Of a stretch of 37,817 nt of DNA, positions 7,925-17,159 are shown in pieces (positions within the stretch are counted from its first letter, which is position 1; the number at the start of each line of letters is the position of its first letter). The stretch covers positions 1-37,817 of the forward strand of contig CAYLZN010000014.1 in the NCBI GenBank assembly GCA_964387935.1. Direction: 5' to 3'. The stretch is from CAYLZN01 sp964387935. GTDB taxonomy: Bacteria > Acidobacteriota > Vicinamibacteria > Vicinamibacterales > JAFNAJ01. Under the pieces are notes generated by a model that saw only the letters and a program-made list of their open reading frames with translations, did not search any database and was not told the DNA's origin. The position numbers and the translations under genes were made by a program.

Positions 7925-9124
7925 ATGCCTTCACTCCCCGACGTGGTTCCGGCGCGCGCCGCGCTGCCGGTCGTCACCGAGCTCGACGTGTCCGTCGTGA
8001 TGCCCTGTCTCAACGAAGCCGAGACGCTCGCCGCCTGCATCACCAGGGCCCAGGAGGGGCTCGGGCGCCTCGGCCGACCGGGTGAGATCGTCGTGGCCGA
8101 CAACGGATCCACCGACGGATCGGTCGAGATCGCGCTCGCGCATGGCGCGCGCGTGGTGCACGTCGAGCAGCGCGGGTACGGCGCCGCCTACCGGGGCGGC
8201 TTCGAGGCTGCGCGGGGCCGCGTCATCGTGATGGGCGATTCCGACGACACCTACGATTTCTCGCGGCTGGACGAGCTGGTCACGCTCCTGGACCAGGGCG
8301 CAGACCTCGTCCTGGGATCCCGCCTGCGCGGCACGATCGAGCCGGGGGCCATGCCGTGGCTGCATCGCTACATCGGCAACCCGCTGCTCTCCGCGACGCT
8401 CAACCTCTTCTACCGCACGCGCATCTCCGACACGCACAGCGGGCTGCGGGCCTTCCGGCGCGACGCGTACGATCGGCTCGGGCTGAGGACCACGGGCATG
8501 GAGTTCGCCTCGGAGATGCTCATCGCCGCGGCCCGTGCCCACTGGCGCATCCGCGAGGTGCCCATCGCCTACCGGCCCCGGGCGGGCGAGTCCAAGCTGC
8601 GCACGTTCCACGACGGCTGGCGCCACCTGCGCCTGCTCCTGCTCTACAGCCCGACGCACCTGTTCACCGTCCCCGGGGCCGCCATGCTGGTCCTGGGGGC
8701 GATCATCCTTGCGCTGCTCGTGGCCGGCCCCGTGACGATCGCCGGCCGGATGTTCGACTTCCACTTCATGTTCGTGGGCAGCCTGCTCGCGACGCTCGGC
8801 ACGCAGGTGCTGCTGCTCGGCGTCTTCGCCCGAAGTGCCGCGGCCACCCCGCAGTGGTTCACCCTCGAGCGGGGCCTGGTCGTCGGGTCACTCACCCTGC
8901 TTGCGGGGGTCCTGGGCAACGCGGTCATCCTCGTGCGCTGGATCGCCACGGGGTTCGGCCCGCTGTTCGCCATCCGCCTCGCCATCTTCGCCCTCACGCT
9001 GATGGTGGTCGGCGCCCAGGTCCTCTTCTCGTCCTTCTATCTCGACCTGCTGCGGGCGGCGAGCAGCGATGCGCCCGTTCCCCCTTCCCCGCATGGCTCG
9101 CGTGCTCCCCATCGTCGCGATTGA
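7925..9124 (+). CDS. Membrane-anchored GT2 glycosyltransferase, polyprenyl-phosphate sugar synthase-like
   Basis: The frame is open from 7745, but ATG 7925 is chosen because it follows TATAAT at 7900 and places the GT2 start (VSVVMPCLNEAET) at residue 22; the extra upstream codons resemble no protein. The 399-residue protein has DNGSTDGS at 59-66, DSDD at 105-108 and SDTHSGLRAFRR near 170. These features place it with dolichol/polyprenyl-phosphate hexose synthases. About four hydrophobic helices follow from residue 245. Such enzymes charge a lipid carrier that feeds GT-C transferases, and two GT-C-like proteins are encoded in this window. First gene of a plus-strand operon; it overlaps the next gene by about 30-55 bp depending on that gene's start. 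Confidence 0.9.
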   Translation: MPSLPDVVPARAALPVVTELDVSVVMPCLNEAETLAACITRAQEGLGRLGRPGEIVVADNGSTDGSVEIALAHGARVVHVEQRGYGAAYRGGFEAARGRVIVMGDSDDTYDFSRLDELVTLLDQGADLVLGSRLRGTIEPGAMPWLHRYIGNPLLSATLNLFYRTRISDTHSGLRAFRRDAYDRLGLRTTGMEFASEMLIAAARAHWRIREVPIAYRPRAGESKLRTFHDGWRHLRLLLLYSPTHLFTVPGAAMLVLGAIILALLVAGPVTIAGRMFDFHFMFVGSLLATLGTQVLLLGVFARSAAATPQWFTLERGLVVGSLTLLAGVLGNAVILVRWIATGFGPLFAIRLAIFALTLMVVGAQVLFSSFYLDLLRAASSDAPVPPSPHGSRAPHRRD

Positions 9125-10079
9125 CACCGACGCGAACTGGCCGGGCGTGAGCGTGGTCGTGGCGGCGCGCAACGCGGCGGCCACGCTGCGCCGCTGCCTC
9201 GAGTCGCTGCGGGCGCTCGCCTACCCCGAGGTCGAGGTCATCGTCGTGGACGATGGGTCCGACGACGAGACCGTGGCGATCGCGACAGCGGCGGGGGCCC
9301 GCGTGCTGTCGGCGGGCGGGCGGGGACCGTCGGTGGCCCGCAACCTCGGCATCCGGCACGCCACGCACGAGATCGTCGCCTTCACGGACGCCGATTGTGT
9401 GGTGGCCCCTCACTGGCTGCGGTCGCTCGTGGACGGGCTTCGTACGTCACGGGCCGCGGGCGCAGGCGGCCCGCAGCGCAACGTGTTCGATCGCGGGACG
9501 CCGCGCGAGGCACGCGACCTCGATCTGTTCTTCGCCATCGCGTCGGTGCTGGCCGAGTACACGCGCGGCGACGACCGGCCGCGCGAGGTAGACCACAACG
9601 CGAGCTGCAACGTGGCCTACGTGAAGCACACGCTCGTCGAGGCGGGCGGCTTCACGGAGGGCCTCTATCCCGGCGAGGACGTCGATCTCGACTTCCGCCT
9701 CGCGCGACTCGGCTACCGGGCGTACTACGTGCCAGACGCCTGGGTGGAGCACCATCGGCCCGGGACCCGGGCCTGGTTTGCCGGCATGATGCGGCGTTAC
9801 GGGCGGGCGCAGCGGTGGCTCGTGGAGCGGCACGGACGGTTCCGGCCGCTGCACTACCTGCCGGTCGCCGCCTCGGCGCTGGCGCTGGCACAGGCACTCT
9901 GGCTCCCGCGGCGGACGCGCGCCCTGGCCGCCGCGATCGACGGAGTCGTGGGACTGGGCGTCGTGGCGGTGTTGGCGTCGAAGGTGCCACTCGCCCGCTG
10001 GCCGGCCGTGCTCGAGTACGCGGGCCTGGCCCTGGTCGAATGGCATCGCGGATACCTCGAGGGCATGCCGACACCATGA
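9069..10079 (+). CDS. GT2-family glycosyltransferase with hydrophobic C-terminus
   Basis: A 336-residue protein (328 if ATG 9093 is used; neither start has a clear Shine-Dalgarno). It has VSVVVAARN near 27-35, VDDGSDDET at 60-68, DAD at 107-109 and GEDVDLDFRL near 206, all expected of an active GT-A enzyme. Two weakly hydrophobic stretches at about 260-280 and 290-312 suggest membrane association. It overlaps the membrane GT2 upstream, and its stop overlaps the methyltransferase ATG (ATGA). The substrate is unknown. Confidence 0.88.
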   Translation: MRPFPLPRMARVLPIVAIDTDANWPGVSVVVAARNAAATLRRCLESLRALAYPEVEVIVVDDGSDDETVAIATAAGARVLSAGGRGPSVARNLGIRHATHEIVAFTDADCVVAPHWLRSLVDGLRTSRAAGAGGPQRNVFDRGTPREARDLDLFFAIASVLAEYTRGDDRPREVDHNASCNVAYVKHTLVEAGGFTEGLYPGEDVDLDFRLARLGYRAYYVPDAWVEHHRPGTRAWFAGMMRRYGRAQRWLVERHGRFRPLHYLPVAASALALAQALWLPRRTRALAAAIDGVVGLGVVAVLASKVPLARWPAVLEYAGLALVEWHRGYLEGMPTP

Positions 10080-10831
10080 GCGGGGCGCTGGATCGCGAAC
10101 GCGCGCACCAGGAGGAATGGTACGCGCGGGCCGTGGCCTCCCACTTCTTCGAGCGCGAGGGCTTCAGGCGACTCATCGCCTGGAACCTGGCGCGACTGCG
10201 CGAGATCGTCCCGCTGACCCCCGCGTCGCGGGTGCTGTCGCTCGGCTGCGGGACGGGCGAGTACGAGATCGCGCTCGCCCCGCAGGTGGCCCATCTCACC
10301 GCCATCGACCTCTCGGCCACGGCGATCGCGGAAGCCGAGCGTCGCGCGCACGTCCTCGGGTTGACGAACATGACGTGGGAGGTGGGCCCGCTGCTCGAGG
10401 TTCCACGACAGCCGTGCGCCTTCGACGTCGTCTACGCGCTCGGGGTCCTTCACCACCTCGCGCCTGCGGATCGGCACACCCTGCTCGCCCGGGTGCGCGG
10501 GTGGCTCGCCCCCGGCGGCGGATTCTACGCGCGCGATCCCAACGCGCGGGGCCTGGTCCGCCGCGCCGCGGGCTGGTGGTTCCGTGACTCCTCGTTCCAC
10601 AGCCCGAACGAGGCGGCCCTCGAACCCGATGGGGTCGAGAACGAACTGCGCCGCGCAGGATTCACGGACATCGTGACCGGCTACACCGACGTGCTCGGCG
10701 GTCCGCTGCCGTGGCTGATCGCCTCGCCCTCGCGCGCGCTGTGGTCGGCCGTCTTCACGTTCGACCGCGCGTGGCTGGCCATCCCTGGCCTTCGCGGCCG
10801 CGCGTCCCAGTTCGACGTGTGGGCGCGGTGA
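10076..10831 (+). CDS. Class I SAM-dependent methyltransferase
   Basis: A 251-residue protein with motif I LSLGCGTGEYE at 55-65, the acidic end of strand 2 (AIDLS at 76-80), and FDVVYALGVLHHL as motif IV/post-motif. These mark a methyltransf_11/25-type Rossmann enzyme. The ATG at 10076 overlaps the GT stop, and its own TGA overlaps the next ATG by 1 bp. Between a glycosyltransferase and a polytopic envelope protein, it most likely methylates a sugar, a chain terminus or a lipid intermediate. Chain-terminal methylation is a known signal for Wzt-type export, but the link here is inference. Confidence 0.88.
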   Translation: MSGALDRERAHQEEWYARAVASHFFEREGFRRLIAWNLARLREIVPLTPASRVLSLGCGTGEYEIALAPQVAHLTAIDLSATAIAEAERRAHVLGLTNMTWEVGPLLEVPRQPCAFDVVYALGVLHHLAPADRHTLLARVRGWLAPGGGFYARDPNARGLVRRAAGWWFRDSSFHSPNEAALEPDGVENELRRAGFTDIVTGYTDVLGGPLPWLIASPSRALWSAVFTFDRAWLAIPGLRGRASQFDVWAR

Positions 10832-13620
10832 TGCGCACCGGGCCGCCCCGCAGCCACTCGACGCCTCCCGGCCCGGGCTGGTGGGCATTCGCGGCCGTCC
10901 TCGCGGTCGTCGTGCTGGCCCTCGCGACGCTCTTCGACCGCACCTGGCGCTTCGGCGAGGTGTTCTCGCCGGCCGATCTCGTGCTGACCACCTACCCGTG
11001 GGCGTACGAGGTCCCGCGCACGGATCCCGCGAACCCGACGCGTTCAGACGAGGCGTTCTACCACCAGCCGCTGATGATCACCCACTGGTCGCGCCTGCGG
11101 GCCGGTGAGTTCCCCCAGTGGGACCCGTGGACGCTGAGCGGGGCGCCGGCCTTCCATCACGGCCTGGACGTGGGGCGCGCGTTCTCACCACTCAGCGCGC
11201 CGTTCTCCCTGCTGCCTCCGGAACTCGCGGTCACGCTGTACGCGCCGCTGCGGCTGCTGTGCGCGGCGCTCCTGATGTGGCTCTACCTGCGTCACGCGCG
11301 GGTCACGGGCGCAGCGGCCGCCGTCGGGGCGGTGGCGTTCGCGTTCAACGGGGCGTTCCTCGTCTGGCTCAGCGCGCCCATGCCCACCGTCGCCCTGTGG
11401 CTGCCACTCATCGCGCTGGGCGTCGAACGCACCGTCGCCTCGGGTCGCGCGCGGGATGCCGCCCTGCTCTCGCTCGGACTCGGGCTGCAGTGGCTCGGGG
11501 CCTATCTGCCCACGTCGCTGGTCGTCATGGCCGTGACGGTGATGTGGGCGGCGTGGTGGTGGCTGGTCGGGGCACGAACACCTCACGGGCGGGCAGGCCC
11601 GTGGCTGGCGGGTGGTGTCGTGCTCGGCACTGCGCTCGGCGCGATCGCCTTTGGGCCGATGCTGGTGACGCTGATGGACTCCCCTGCCAGCGGACGGTCG
11701 ATGCGGGAGTTCACCCAGCCGTGGCAGAACCTGGCCACCTTCGCGCTCCCGGATTTCTGGGGCTCGCCCCTGTCGCACACCTGGTGGTACCCCGGCAGCG
11801 GCAACTACCCAGAACTGGTCACCTACCTGGGCGTGGCCACGATGGCCCTCGCCGGCGCCGGCATCGCCGCGGCGCTGGCCACGCGCGATGCGCGAGGCGT
11901 GCTCGCAGCGCTCGTGGCGGCCTTTGCCCTCATGCAGATGTACGGATGGCCGCCGGCGTCCTGGACGAGCGCGCTGCCCGGGCTGCGGCAGATGAACCCG
12001 TACCGCTGGAACGTGGCGCTGGCCTTCGCCACGTCCGTGCTCGCCGCGATCGGCCTCAACGCCGTGTCGAGGAGGCGCGGGCGCTGTCTGTGGCTGCTCA
12101 TGGGCGCCGGAGGACTCCTGCTCGCGCTCGCGGGCGTGACCACGGCCGCCATGCAGAGCGAACTGGGCGTCATCAGGAGCCTGGGCCTGCAGGCCTTCGA
12201 ACGAACCCAGCTCGCCCGCTTCGGGCTGGTCGCCGGGATCGCCCTCCTTCTGCTCATGCTGACGTGCACGCGACGTCGCGCCGTTGCCAGCGCCGCCGCC
12301 TGGGGGCTCGTGGCCGTCGTCACCGCCGACCTCGTGCACGCGGCCTACGGGTTCAACCCCACGCTGCCTCGCGACCGCGTCTATCCCGCGACGGCAGGCC
12401 TCGAGTTCCTCCAACGCGAGGTCGGCGCCGATCGGATCGCGCCCCTGGGCGGGCCCGCCGACTTCGCGGAGGGCCACCTCTGGGGCGTCTTCGGCATCCC
12501 GGCGATCACGGGCTTCGACTTCTTCGGCGACCCGCAGTACCAGGACTTCCTGCGTCGTGCCACGGGGCAGCCCGCGGGGCCACCTCGCTGGGCCCACGTC
12601 GGGCTGCCACGGACGTCCGCCCCGGACCTCCGGCTCCTCGGCCTGCTCGGCGCACGCCTGATCGTCACCGCGCCAGTTGATGTGAGTATAAATGGACAGG
12701 CGTACTCCACGCTGGGCGAACTCACCGACGGCCGCGTCGCCACGCAGGTCTTCGAGGTCGCCTCCGGCGGGTTCCGCCGTGTTGACGTGCTCGGCGCGAC
12801 CTTCGCCCGCCGGAACGAAGGCACGATCGACCTCACGCTCGTGGACGAAGCGACCCACGTGCGCGTGGCCGCCAGGCGCGTGGACGCCGCCTCCCTGCGC
12901 GACCTGGACTGGGTGTCGCTCGACTTCGAGCCGCGGGCGGACTCGAAGGGGCAGCGATTCCGTCTCGAGATCCACGCGCAAGGAGGTCGGCCTGGTGCCT
13001 CGGCGACGCTGATGACCACGGGGAACGGAGACCGCGGCGACCTGCCGGGCGCGTCGCTCGTGGTCGATGGCGCTCCGGACTCGAGGGCGCTGTGGCTTCG
13101 CGCCTTCGCCACGGCACCCGACCGCGTGCCGGGCGCCACACAGATTTACGGTCACGACCTCAACGTCTACCGCAACCCCTTCGCCCAGCCGCCCGCCTGG
13201 TTCGTCACGGACGCGCACGTGGTGGAGCCGGGGGCCTCGCTCGATGCGGTCGCGTCACCCGGCTTCGACCCCGCCCGTGTCGCGGTTCTCGAGACGCCTG
13301 TCGACGGCTCGACCGCCCGCACCCCGGCACGTGTGCTCCGCGTGGACCAACCCGACCCCGATCGGCGGCTCATCGAGGTGGAGGCGCCCGCCGGCGGCCT
13401 CCTGGTGGTCCGGGAACGCTTCCACCGGGGCTGGTCGCTCCGTGCGGGTTCCGCCAGGATTCCCCTGGTCCGGGCCGACTCGGTGCTGATGGCGGCCCTC
13501 GTCCCACCTGGCACCCGCCAGCTCGAGCTGACGTTCACACACCCGGCGTTCTGGCCATCGCTGCTGGCCTCCGGCCTCGCGCTTGCCGGCACCGTGATTG
13601 CTTTGTTCCGTAGGAGATAG
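10831..13620 (+). CDS. YfhO-like polytopic membrane protein (GT-C-type)
   Basis: A 929-residue protein with about a dozen membrane helices in residues 10-500, a soluble region at about 510-890 and a final helix before the C-terminus. The loop after the first helix has the acidic and aromatic signature seen in YfhO (LTTYPWAYEVP, then FPQWDPWTLSGAP). In Gram-positive bacteria YfhO proteins help glycosylate lipoteichoic acid using a polyprenyl-phosphate sugar. A comparable role here, paired with the polyprenyl-phosphate GT2 at the head of the operon, is inference. The ATG at 10831 overlaps the methyltransferase stop (TGATG); a GTG at 10828 is also possible. Codons near 12676-12700 are noticeably AT-richer than the rest. 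Confidence 0.82.
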   Translation: MRTGPPRSHSTPPGPGWWAFAAVLAVVVLALATLFDRTWRFGEVFSPADLVLTTYPWAYEVPRTDPANPTRSDEAFYHQPLMITHWSRLRAGEFPQWDPWTLSGAPAFHHGLDVGRAFSPLSAPFSLLPPELAVTLYAPLRLLCAALLMWLYLRHARVTGAAAAVGAVAFAFNGAFLVWLSAPMPTVALWLPLIALGVERTVASGRARDAALLSLGLGLQWLGAYLPTSLVVMAVTVMWAAWWWLVGARTPHGRAGPWLAGGVVLGTALGAIAFGPMLVTLMDSPASGRSMREFTQPWQNLATFALPDFWGSPLSHTWWYPGSGNYPELVTYLGVATMALAGAGIAAALATRDARGVLAALVAAFALMQMYGWPPASWTSALPGLRQMNPYRWNVALAFATSVLAAIGLNAVSRRRGRCLWLLMGAGGLLLALAGVTTAAMQSELGVIRSLGLQAFERTQLARFGLVAGIALLLLMLTCTRRRAVASAAAWGLVAVVTADLVHAAYGFNPTLPRDRVYPATAGLEFLQREVGADRIAPLGGPADFAEGHLWGVFGIPAITGFDFFGDPQYQDFLRRATGQPAGPPRWAHVGLPRTSAPDLRLLGLLGARLIVTAPVDVSINGQAYSTLGELTDGRVATQVFEVASGGFRRVDVLGATFARRNEGTIDLTLVDEATHVRVAARRVDAASLRDLDWVSLDFEPRADSKGQRFRLEIHAQGGRPGASATLMTTGNGDRGDLPGASLVVDGAPDSRALWLRAFATAPDRVPGATQIYGHDLNVYRNPFAQPPAWFVTDAHVVEPGASLDAVASPGFDPARVAVLETPVDGSTARTPARVLRVDQPDPDRRLIEVEAPAGGLLVVRERFHRGWSLRAGSARIPLVRADSVLMAALVPPGTRQLELTFTHPAFWPSLLASGLALAGTVIALFRRR

Positions 13621-13625
13621 CACGC

Positions 13626-13643
13626 GGCCCCGAAATCGGGGCC
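13626..13643. terminator. GC-rich hairpin after the YfhO-like gene
   Basis: GGCCCCG and CGGGGCC form a perfect 7-bp stem around AAAT, 6 bp past the stop codon of the YfhO-like gene and 35 bp before the next ATG. There is no T-tract, so it may be a weak or factor-assisted terminator or only an mRNA 3' stabiliser. It is the only strong stem in this 57-bp gap. Confidence 0.4.
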
Positions 13644-13677
13644 CGGCGACCGCTGTCGGCTGGATCGGATTTCAAAA

Positions 13678-16600
13678 ATGTACTCGCACCGTCGAATTTT
13701 CTACACGGTCCTGGCCGTCACCGCGCTGGCGCCTGGCCTGCTGCAGGCTCAGACCTTCACCCTCACGCCGCTGGCCCCGGCGGCCGCAGGCTCGACCGAC
13801 GTGGCCGCCCCGGAAGCCGCCGTCCGCATGGCGTCCGACTACGCCACCGACGTCCTCGGCGACCCCTGGGACTTCGAGCAGGCCAGCGACTACGTCTACA
13901 TGTTCTCCGAGGACCCGACCAACGCGATGCTGTCGTCCTGGGCGTCAGTGCCGACGGTGGCCAACGGGCGCTTCGTCGGCACGCCTCGCGTGTCCGGCCC
14001 CCGGCTCCAGCTCATCTCGGAAGGCGTGGACGGCGCCCTCAACGTGGTCGGCCGGAACGGCGTCCGCTTCCCGATCGACACCTCCAGGTACAAGCGGCTC
14101 TCCTTCCGGATGCGGCGTTCCGTCATGCCGACGTCTGGCTCGGCCGAGGTCATGGAGGCCGTGTGGTTCACGCAATCGAACCGCAATGCCGGGACGATGG
14201 GGCTGACGTTCTTCCTGGTGCGGGGATTTGGCGGCGGCTCGACGAACCGGTATCACAACCAGTCGCCGGTCTCGCCCGTCAACGACCAGGGGTCCACGGG
14301 CTGGCACATCTACAAGGTGGACCTCGATGGCTGGCAGCCCGCCGGGGGCGGGCCGAAGTGGACAGACCAGGCGCAACTCCGCGGGCTGCGGCTTGCGCTC
14401 GGCAACTCCTCGTCAATCGTCGGCTCGACCGTGGAAATCGACTGGATCCGGCTCACGGAGCGCGGCACGGCGCTCGCGCAACTGAGCTTCACAGGGTTCG
14501 GCGGCCCGGTCACGGTCACCGCGCGACACGTGCAGACCAACGACGTCATCCAGATCTTCCCGGACAACGGCACCTCCTCCACAACCTTCGCCAACAACTC
14601 GCAGTTCGTGTGGGACTACGGGTTCCTGTCCCCAGGCACGTGGGAAGTGACGGCGACCGACGGGTCGAAGTCCGTGAAGAGCACGCTCGACGTCGACCCG
14701 GCGCCGGTCCTCGAAGTCGTGGACCCCGACGCGAAGGGCGGGCGCGACTACGGCCGCTCGGTCGTGGGCGATGCCTACGACATGACCAACCCGCAGGACA
14801 TCCTGCGCGACGGCAAGACGGGCGAATTGAACGGCGTGGCGTTCGGCGAGGGCGGCATGACCGCGACGACCCTGGGCGGCAGCCCGGCCAGCAACCCGGA
14901 CCCGCACTTCTACCTGCTCGATGACTCGACGCGACGGCCGGGCACGGAGCGGACGCTCGACGCCACGACGTACCGGCACTTGACGTTCACAATCGAGTAC
15001 GACCGCAAGGACCTGACGTTCCTGCCCGCGCTGCTCCGTGATTTCGGGGGCATCACGCGCGTGATCTGGCGAGCCGCCGGCAAGAACGGCGCGCCGCTCA
15101 CCAACACGCAGGACATCTTCGTGCTCGACGGCGGGCCCTACACCTACTCGATGGACCTGGGGTCCTTCACCCAGTTCGACAACTGCGTGACCTGCACGCT
15201 CGAGCCGACCGAGGGTCGGGACCTGTGGCAAGGGCTCATCAGCACCCTCAGGTTCGATCCTTTCGAATCCGACGCGCAGCGCTGGTTCCGCTTCGCCGAC
15301 GTCCGCATCGCCGCCGACGACGAGCCGAACGCGAACGGGTTCTTCCAGATCAGGTGGCGCGTCGCGGACGCGACGTTGTCGCGCGAGGTCACCGGGCCTG
15401 CCACGCCTGGGAGCGATGCGACCGTGGCCCTCTACTACGACACGGACACGATTCCCACCAATGGCCGCGTGCTGATCGCGAGCGGCATCGCAGCAACCGC
15501 AGAGTCCTACAACTGGAACGTCGCCAGTCTTGCGGCCGGACGCTACTTCGTGCAGGCCGTGATCACCGACAGCGCCGGCAACAGCCAGGCCCGGTACTCC
15601 GGGGGCCCGGTTCGCATCGCGACCGTCTTCCTGCCGCTCACCGACTCGAGCGGCACCGGGATGCCCGACGCCTGGCGCGCGCGCTACGAGCTGACCGACC
15701 CCGTGGACGATGCGGATGGCGACGGCGTGACGAACGTGGACGAGTTCCGACAGTCCACCAACCCGCTCGTCCCGAACACGTGGATGCTGCCCGAGGGCGC
15801 CACGGGGTTCTTCAGGGAGAAGATCGCCCTCGCCAACCCCGACCCGACGCCGGCTGACGTGACCCTGACGTTCCTGCGAAAGGCGCCGCCGGGCCAGCCG
15901 CTGCCGGCGCCCATCGTGCGCGATTTCACCGTGCTCGGTCACGGGCGGCTCACGGTGACGGCAAATGACGTGGCCGGGCTTGCGAGCGAGGAGTTCTCCA
16001 CCGTTGTCACCGCGACCACGGGGGGTGTCGTCGCCGAACGCACGATGAGCTGGGGCGACTTCAGTTACGGCGGGCACACGGGCAAGGCCGTGAAGGCGCC
16101 ACGCACGCGCTGGTACTTCGCCGAAGGTGACGCGAACTTCTTCGACACGTGGATCCTGCTGGCCAACGCGAGCAGCCAGACGGCGGCGGTCACGATGACG
16201 TACCTGCTGCCGGGCGGCGGGACGATCGTCCGGCAGTACACCGTGGACCCGAACTCGCGCTACACGGTCTACGCCAACCAGGTGCCAGGGCTCGCGGGCA
16301 AGTCGTTTTCCGGCGACATCTCGAGCAACGTGCCGATCACCGTCGAGCGCGCGATGTACTTCAGCAGCGACGGCCGCTTCTGGAACGGCGGCCACGTGGC
16401 GGCGGCCGTCGAAGCCCCCGCGGTGGAGTGGTTCGTGGCCGAGGGCCGGACGGGCCCGTTCTTCGACACGTTCCTGCTGCTCGCGAACCCCTCCGCGCAG
16501 ACGGCGCAGGTGACCGCCCGGCTGCTGCTCCCGGGTGGCGTCTACCGCGACATCTCGAGGCCGCTGCTGCCGTTCAGCCGCGAGAACCTCTGGCTCGACG

Positions 16601-17082
16601 TGGAACTGGCCAACCTCGGCTTCCCGGATACCGACGTCTCGGCTCGCGTGACCTCGACCAACGGCGTGCCGATCATCGTCGAACGCGCGATGTACTGGCC
16701 CGAGGTCTGGACGGAGGCGCACGCCAGTGCCGGCGTCACACAGACCGGAACGCTGTGGGCCCTGGCTGACGGAGAACTGGGCGGGAGCCTCTCCTACGAC
16801 ACCTACTTCCTGTTCGCCAATCCCAACGCCACCGATGCGATCGTCAAGGTGAAGGTGCTGCGCGCGAGCGGCGCGCCCACCGACTTCCAGTTCGTCGTCC
16901 CGGCCAACTCGCGGGCGACGCAGCAGGCGTCCATGATCGGCGCCCTCGACGGCGAACAGTTCGGCCTGCTCGTCGAGTCGATCAACGACATCCCGATCGT
17001 CGTCGAGCGCGCAATGTACTGGAACGGTGGCGGCCAGTTCTGGGGCGGAGGCACGAACGAAACGGCGGTAAGGTTGCGATAG
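13678..17082 (+). CDS. Secreted protein: two jelly-roll-like domains, Ca-binding linker, four FAEG/VERAMYW repeats
   Basis: A 1134-residue exported protein with a Sec signal peptide (likely cleavage after LQA, residue 24). Residues about 60-265 and 370-560 look like two related beta-sandwich domains: each has a YKRLSF/YRHLTF-type strand and ends in a VEIDWIRL/FADVRIA-type strand, as in carbohydrate-binding jelly rolls. Residues 657-700 hold an acidic DADGDGVTNVDEF loop typical of dockerin/thrombospondin type-3 calcium sites. From about 701 to the end are four repeats of roughly 105 residues, each opening W..(A/P)EG...FF(D/E)T..LLAN and closing with (V/A)ERAMYW. The array ends in a Gly/Trp tail (GGGTNETAVRLR). 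It matches, repeat for repeat, the array of the protein at 18863-21298. No catalytic motif was found. Function unknown; binding of a cell-surface glycan is a guess. Confidence 0.85.
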   Translation: MYSHRRIFYTVLAVTALAPGLLQAQTFTLTPLAPAAAGSTDVAAPEAAVRMASDYATDVLGDPWDFEQASDYVYMFSEDPTNAMLSSWASVPTVANGRFVGTPRVSGPRLQLISEGVDGALNVVGRNGVRFPIDTSRYKRLSFRMRRSVMPTSGSAEVMEAVWFTQSNRNAGTMGLTFFLVRGFGGGSTNRYHNQSPVSPVNDQGSTGWHIYKVDLDGWQPAGGGPKWTDQAQLRGLRLALGNSSSIVGSTVEIDWIRLTERGTALAQLSFTGFGGPVTVTARHVQTNDVIQIFPDNGTSSTTFANNSQFVWDYGFLSPGTWEVTATDGSKSVKSTLDVDPAPVLEVVDPDAKGGRDYGRSVVGDAYDMTNPQDILRDGKTGELNGVAFGEGGMTATTLGGSPASNPDPHFYLLDDSTRRPGTERTLDATTYRHLTFTIEYDRKDLTFLPALLRDFGGITRVIWRAAGKNGAPLTNTQDIFVLDGGPYTYSMDLGSFTQFDNCVTCTLEPTEGRDLWQGLISTLRFDPFESDAQRWFRFADVRIAADDEPNANGFFQIRWRVADATLSREVTGPATPGSDATVALYYDTDTIPTNGRVLIASGIAATAESYNWNVASLAAGRYFVQAVITDSAGNSQARYSGGPVRIATVFLPLTDSSGTGMPDAWRARYELTDPVDDADGDGVTNVDEFRQSTNPLVPNTWMLPEGATGFFREKIALANPDPTPADVTLTFLRKAPPGQPLPAPIVRDFTVLGHGRLTVTANDVAGLASEEFSTVVTATTGGVVAERTMSWGDFSYGGHTGKAVKAPRTRWYFAEGDANFFDTWILLANASSQTAAVTMTYLLPGGGTIVRQYTVDPNSRYTVYANQVPGLAGKSFSGDISSNVPITVERAMYFSSDGRFWNGGHVAAAVEAPAVEWFVAEGRTGPFFDTFLLLANPSAQTAQVTARLLLPGGVYRDISRPLLPFSRENLWLDVELANLGFPDTDVSARVTSTNGVPIIVERAMYWPEVWTEAHASAGVTQTGTLWALADGELGGSLSYDTYFLFANPNATDAIVKVKVLRASGAPTDFQFVVPANSRATQQASMIGALDGEQFGLLVESINDIPIVVERAMYWNGGGQFWGGGTNETAVRLR

Positions 17083-17090
17083 GAAGAGGG

Positions 17091-17145
17091 CGTACGGCGT
17101 ACGGCGTACGACGTACGGCGGCGTACGGACAGAGACGGCGTACGG
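17091..17145. repeat. CGTACGG heptamer repeats between convergent genes
   Basis: Four units in tandem (17091-17118) read CGTACGG with one substitution. Two more copies follow at 17122-17128 and 17139-17145, separated by short spacers. The array fills most of the 77-bp gap between two convergent stop codons. Each unit contains the palindrome CGTACG, so the array can fold in many registers. No other function is visible. Confidence 0.8.
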
Positions 17146-17159
17146 GCGGGCAGATGGTC

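Noticed and set aside
11185..13218. A minus-strand frame of about 680 codons opposite the YfhO-like gene
   Set aside because: Low-complexity His/Arg/Gln/Gly-rich product, no motif; the plus strand encodes ordered membrane helices.
14413..16722. A minus-strand frame of about 770 codons opposite the repeat protein
   Set aside because: Its apparent internal repetition only reflects the DNA repeats of the plus-strand gene.
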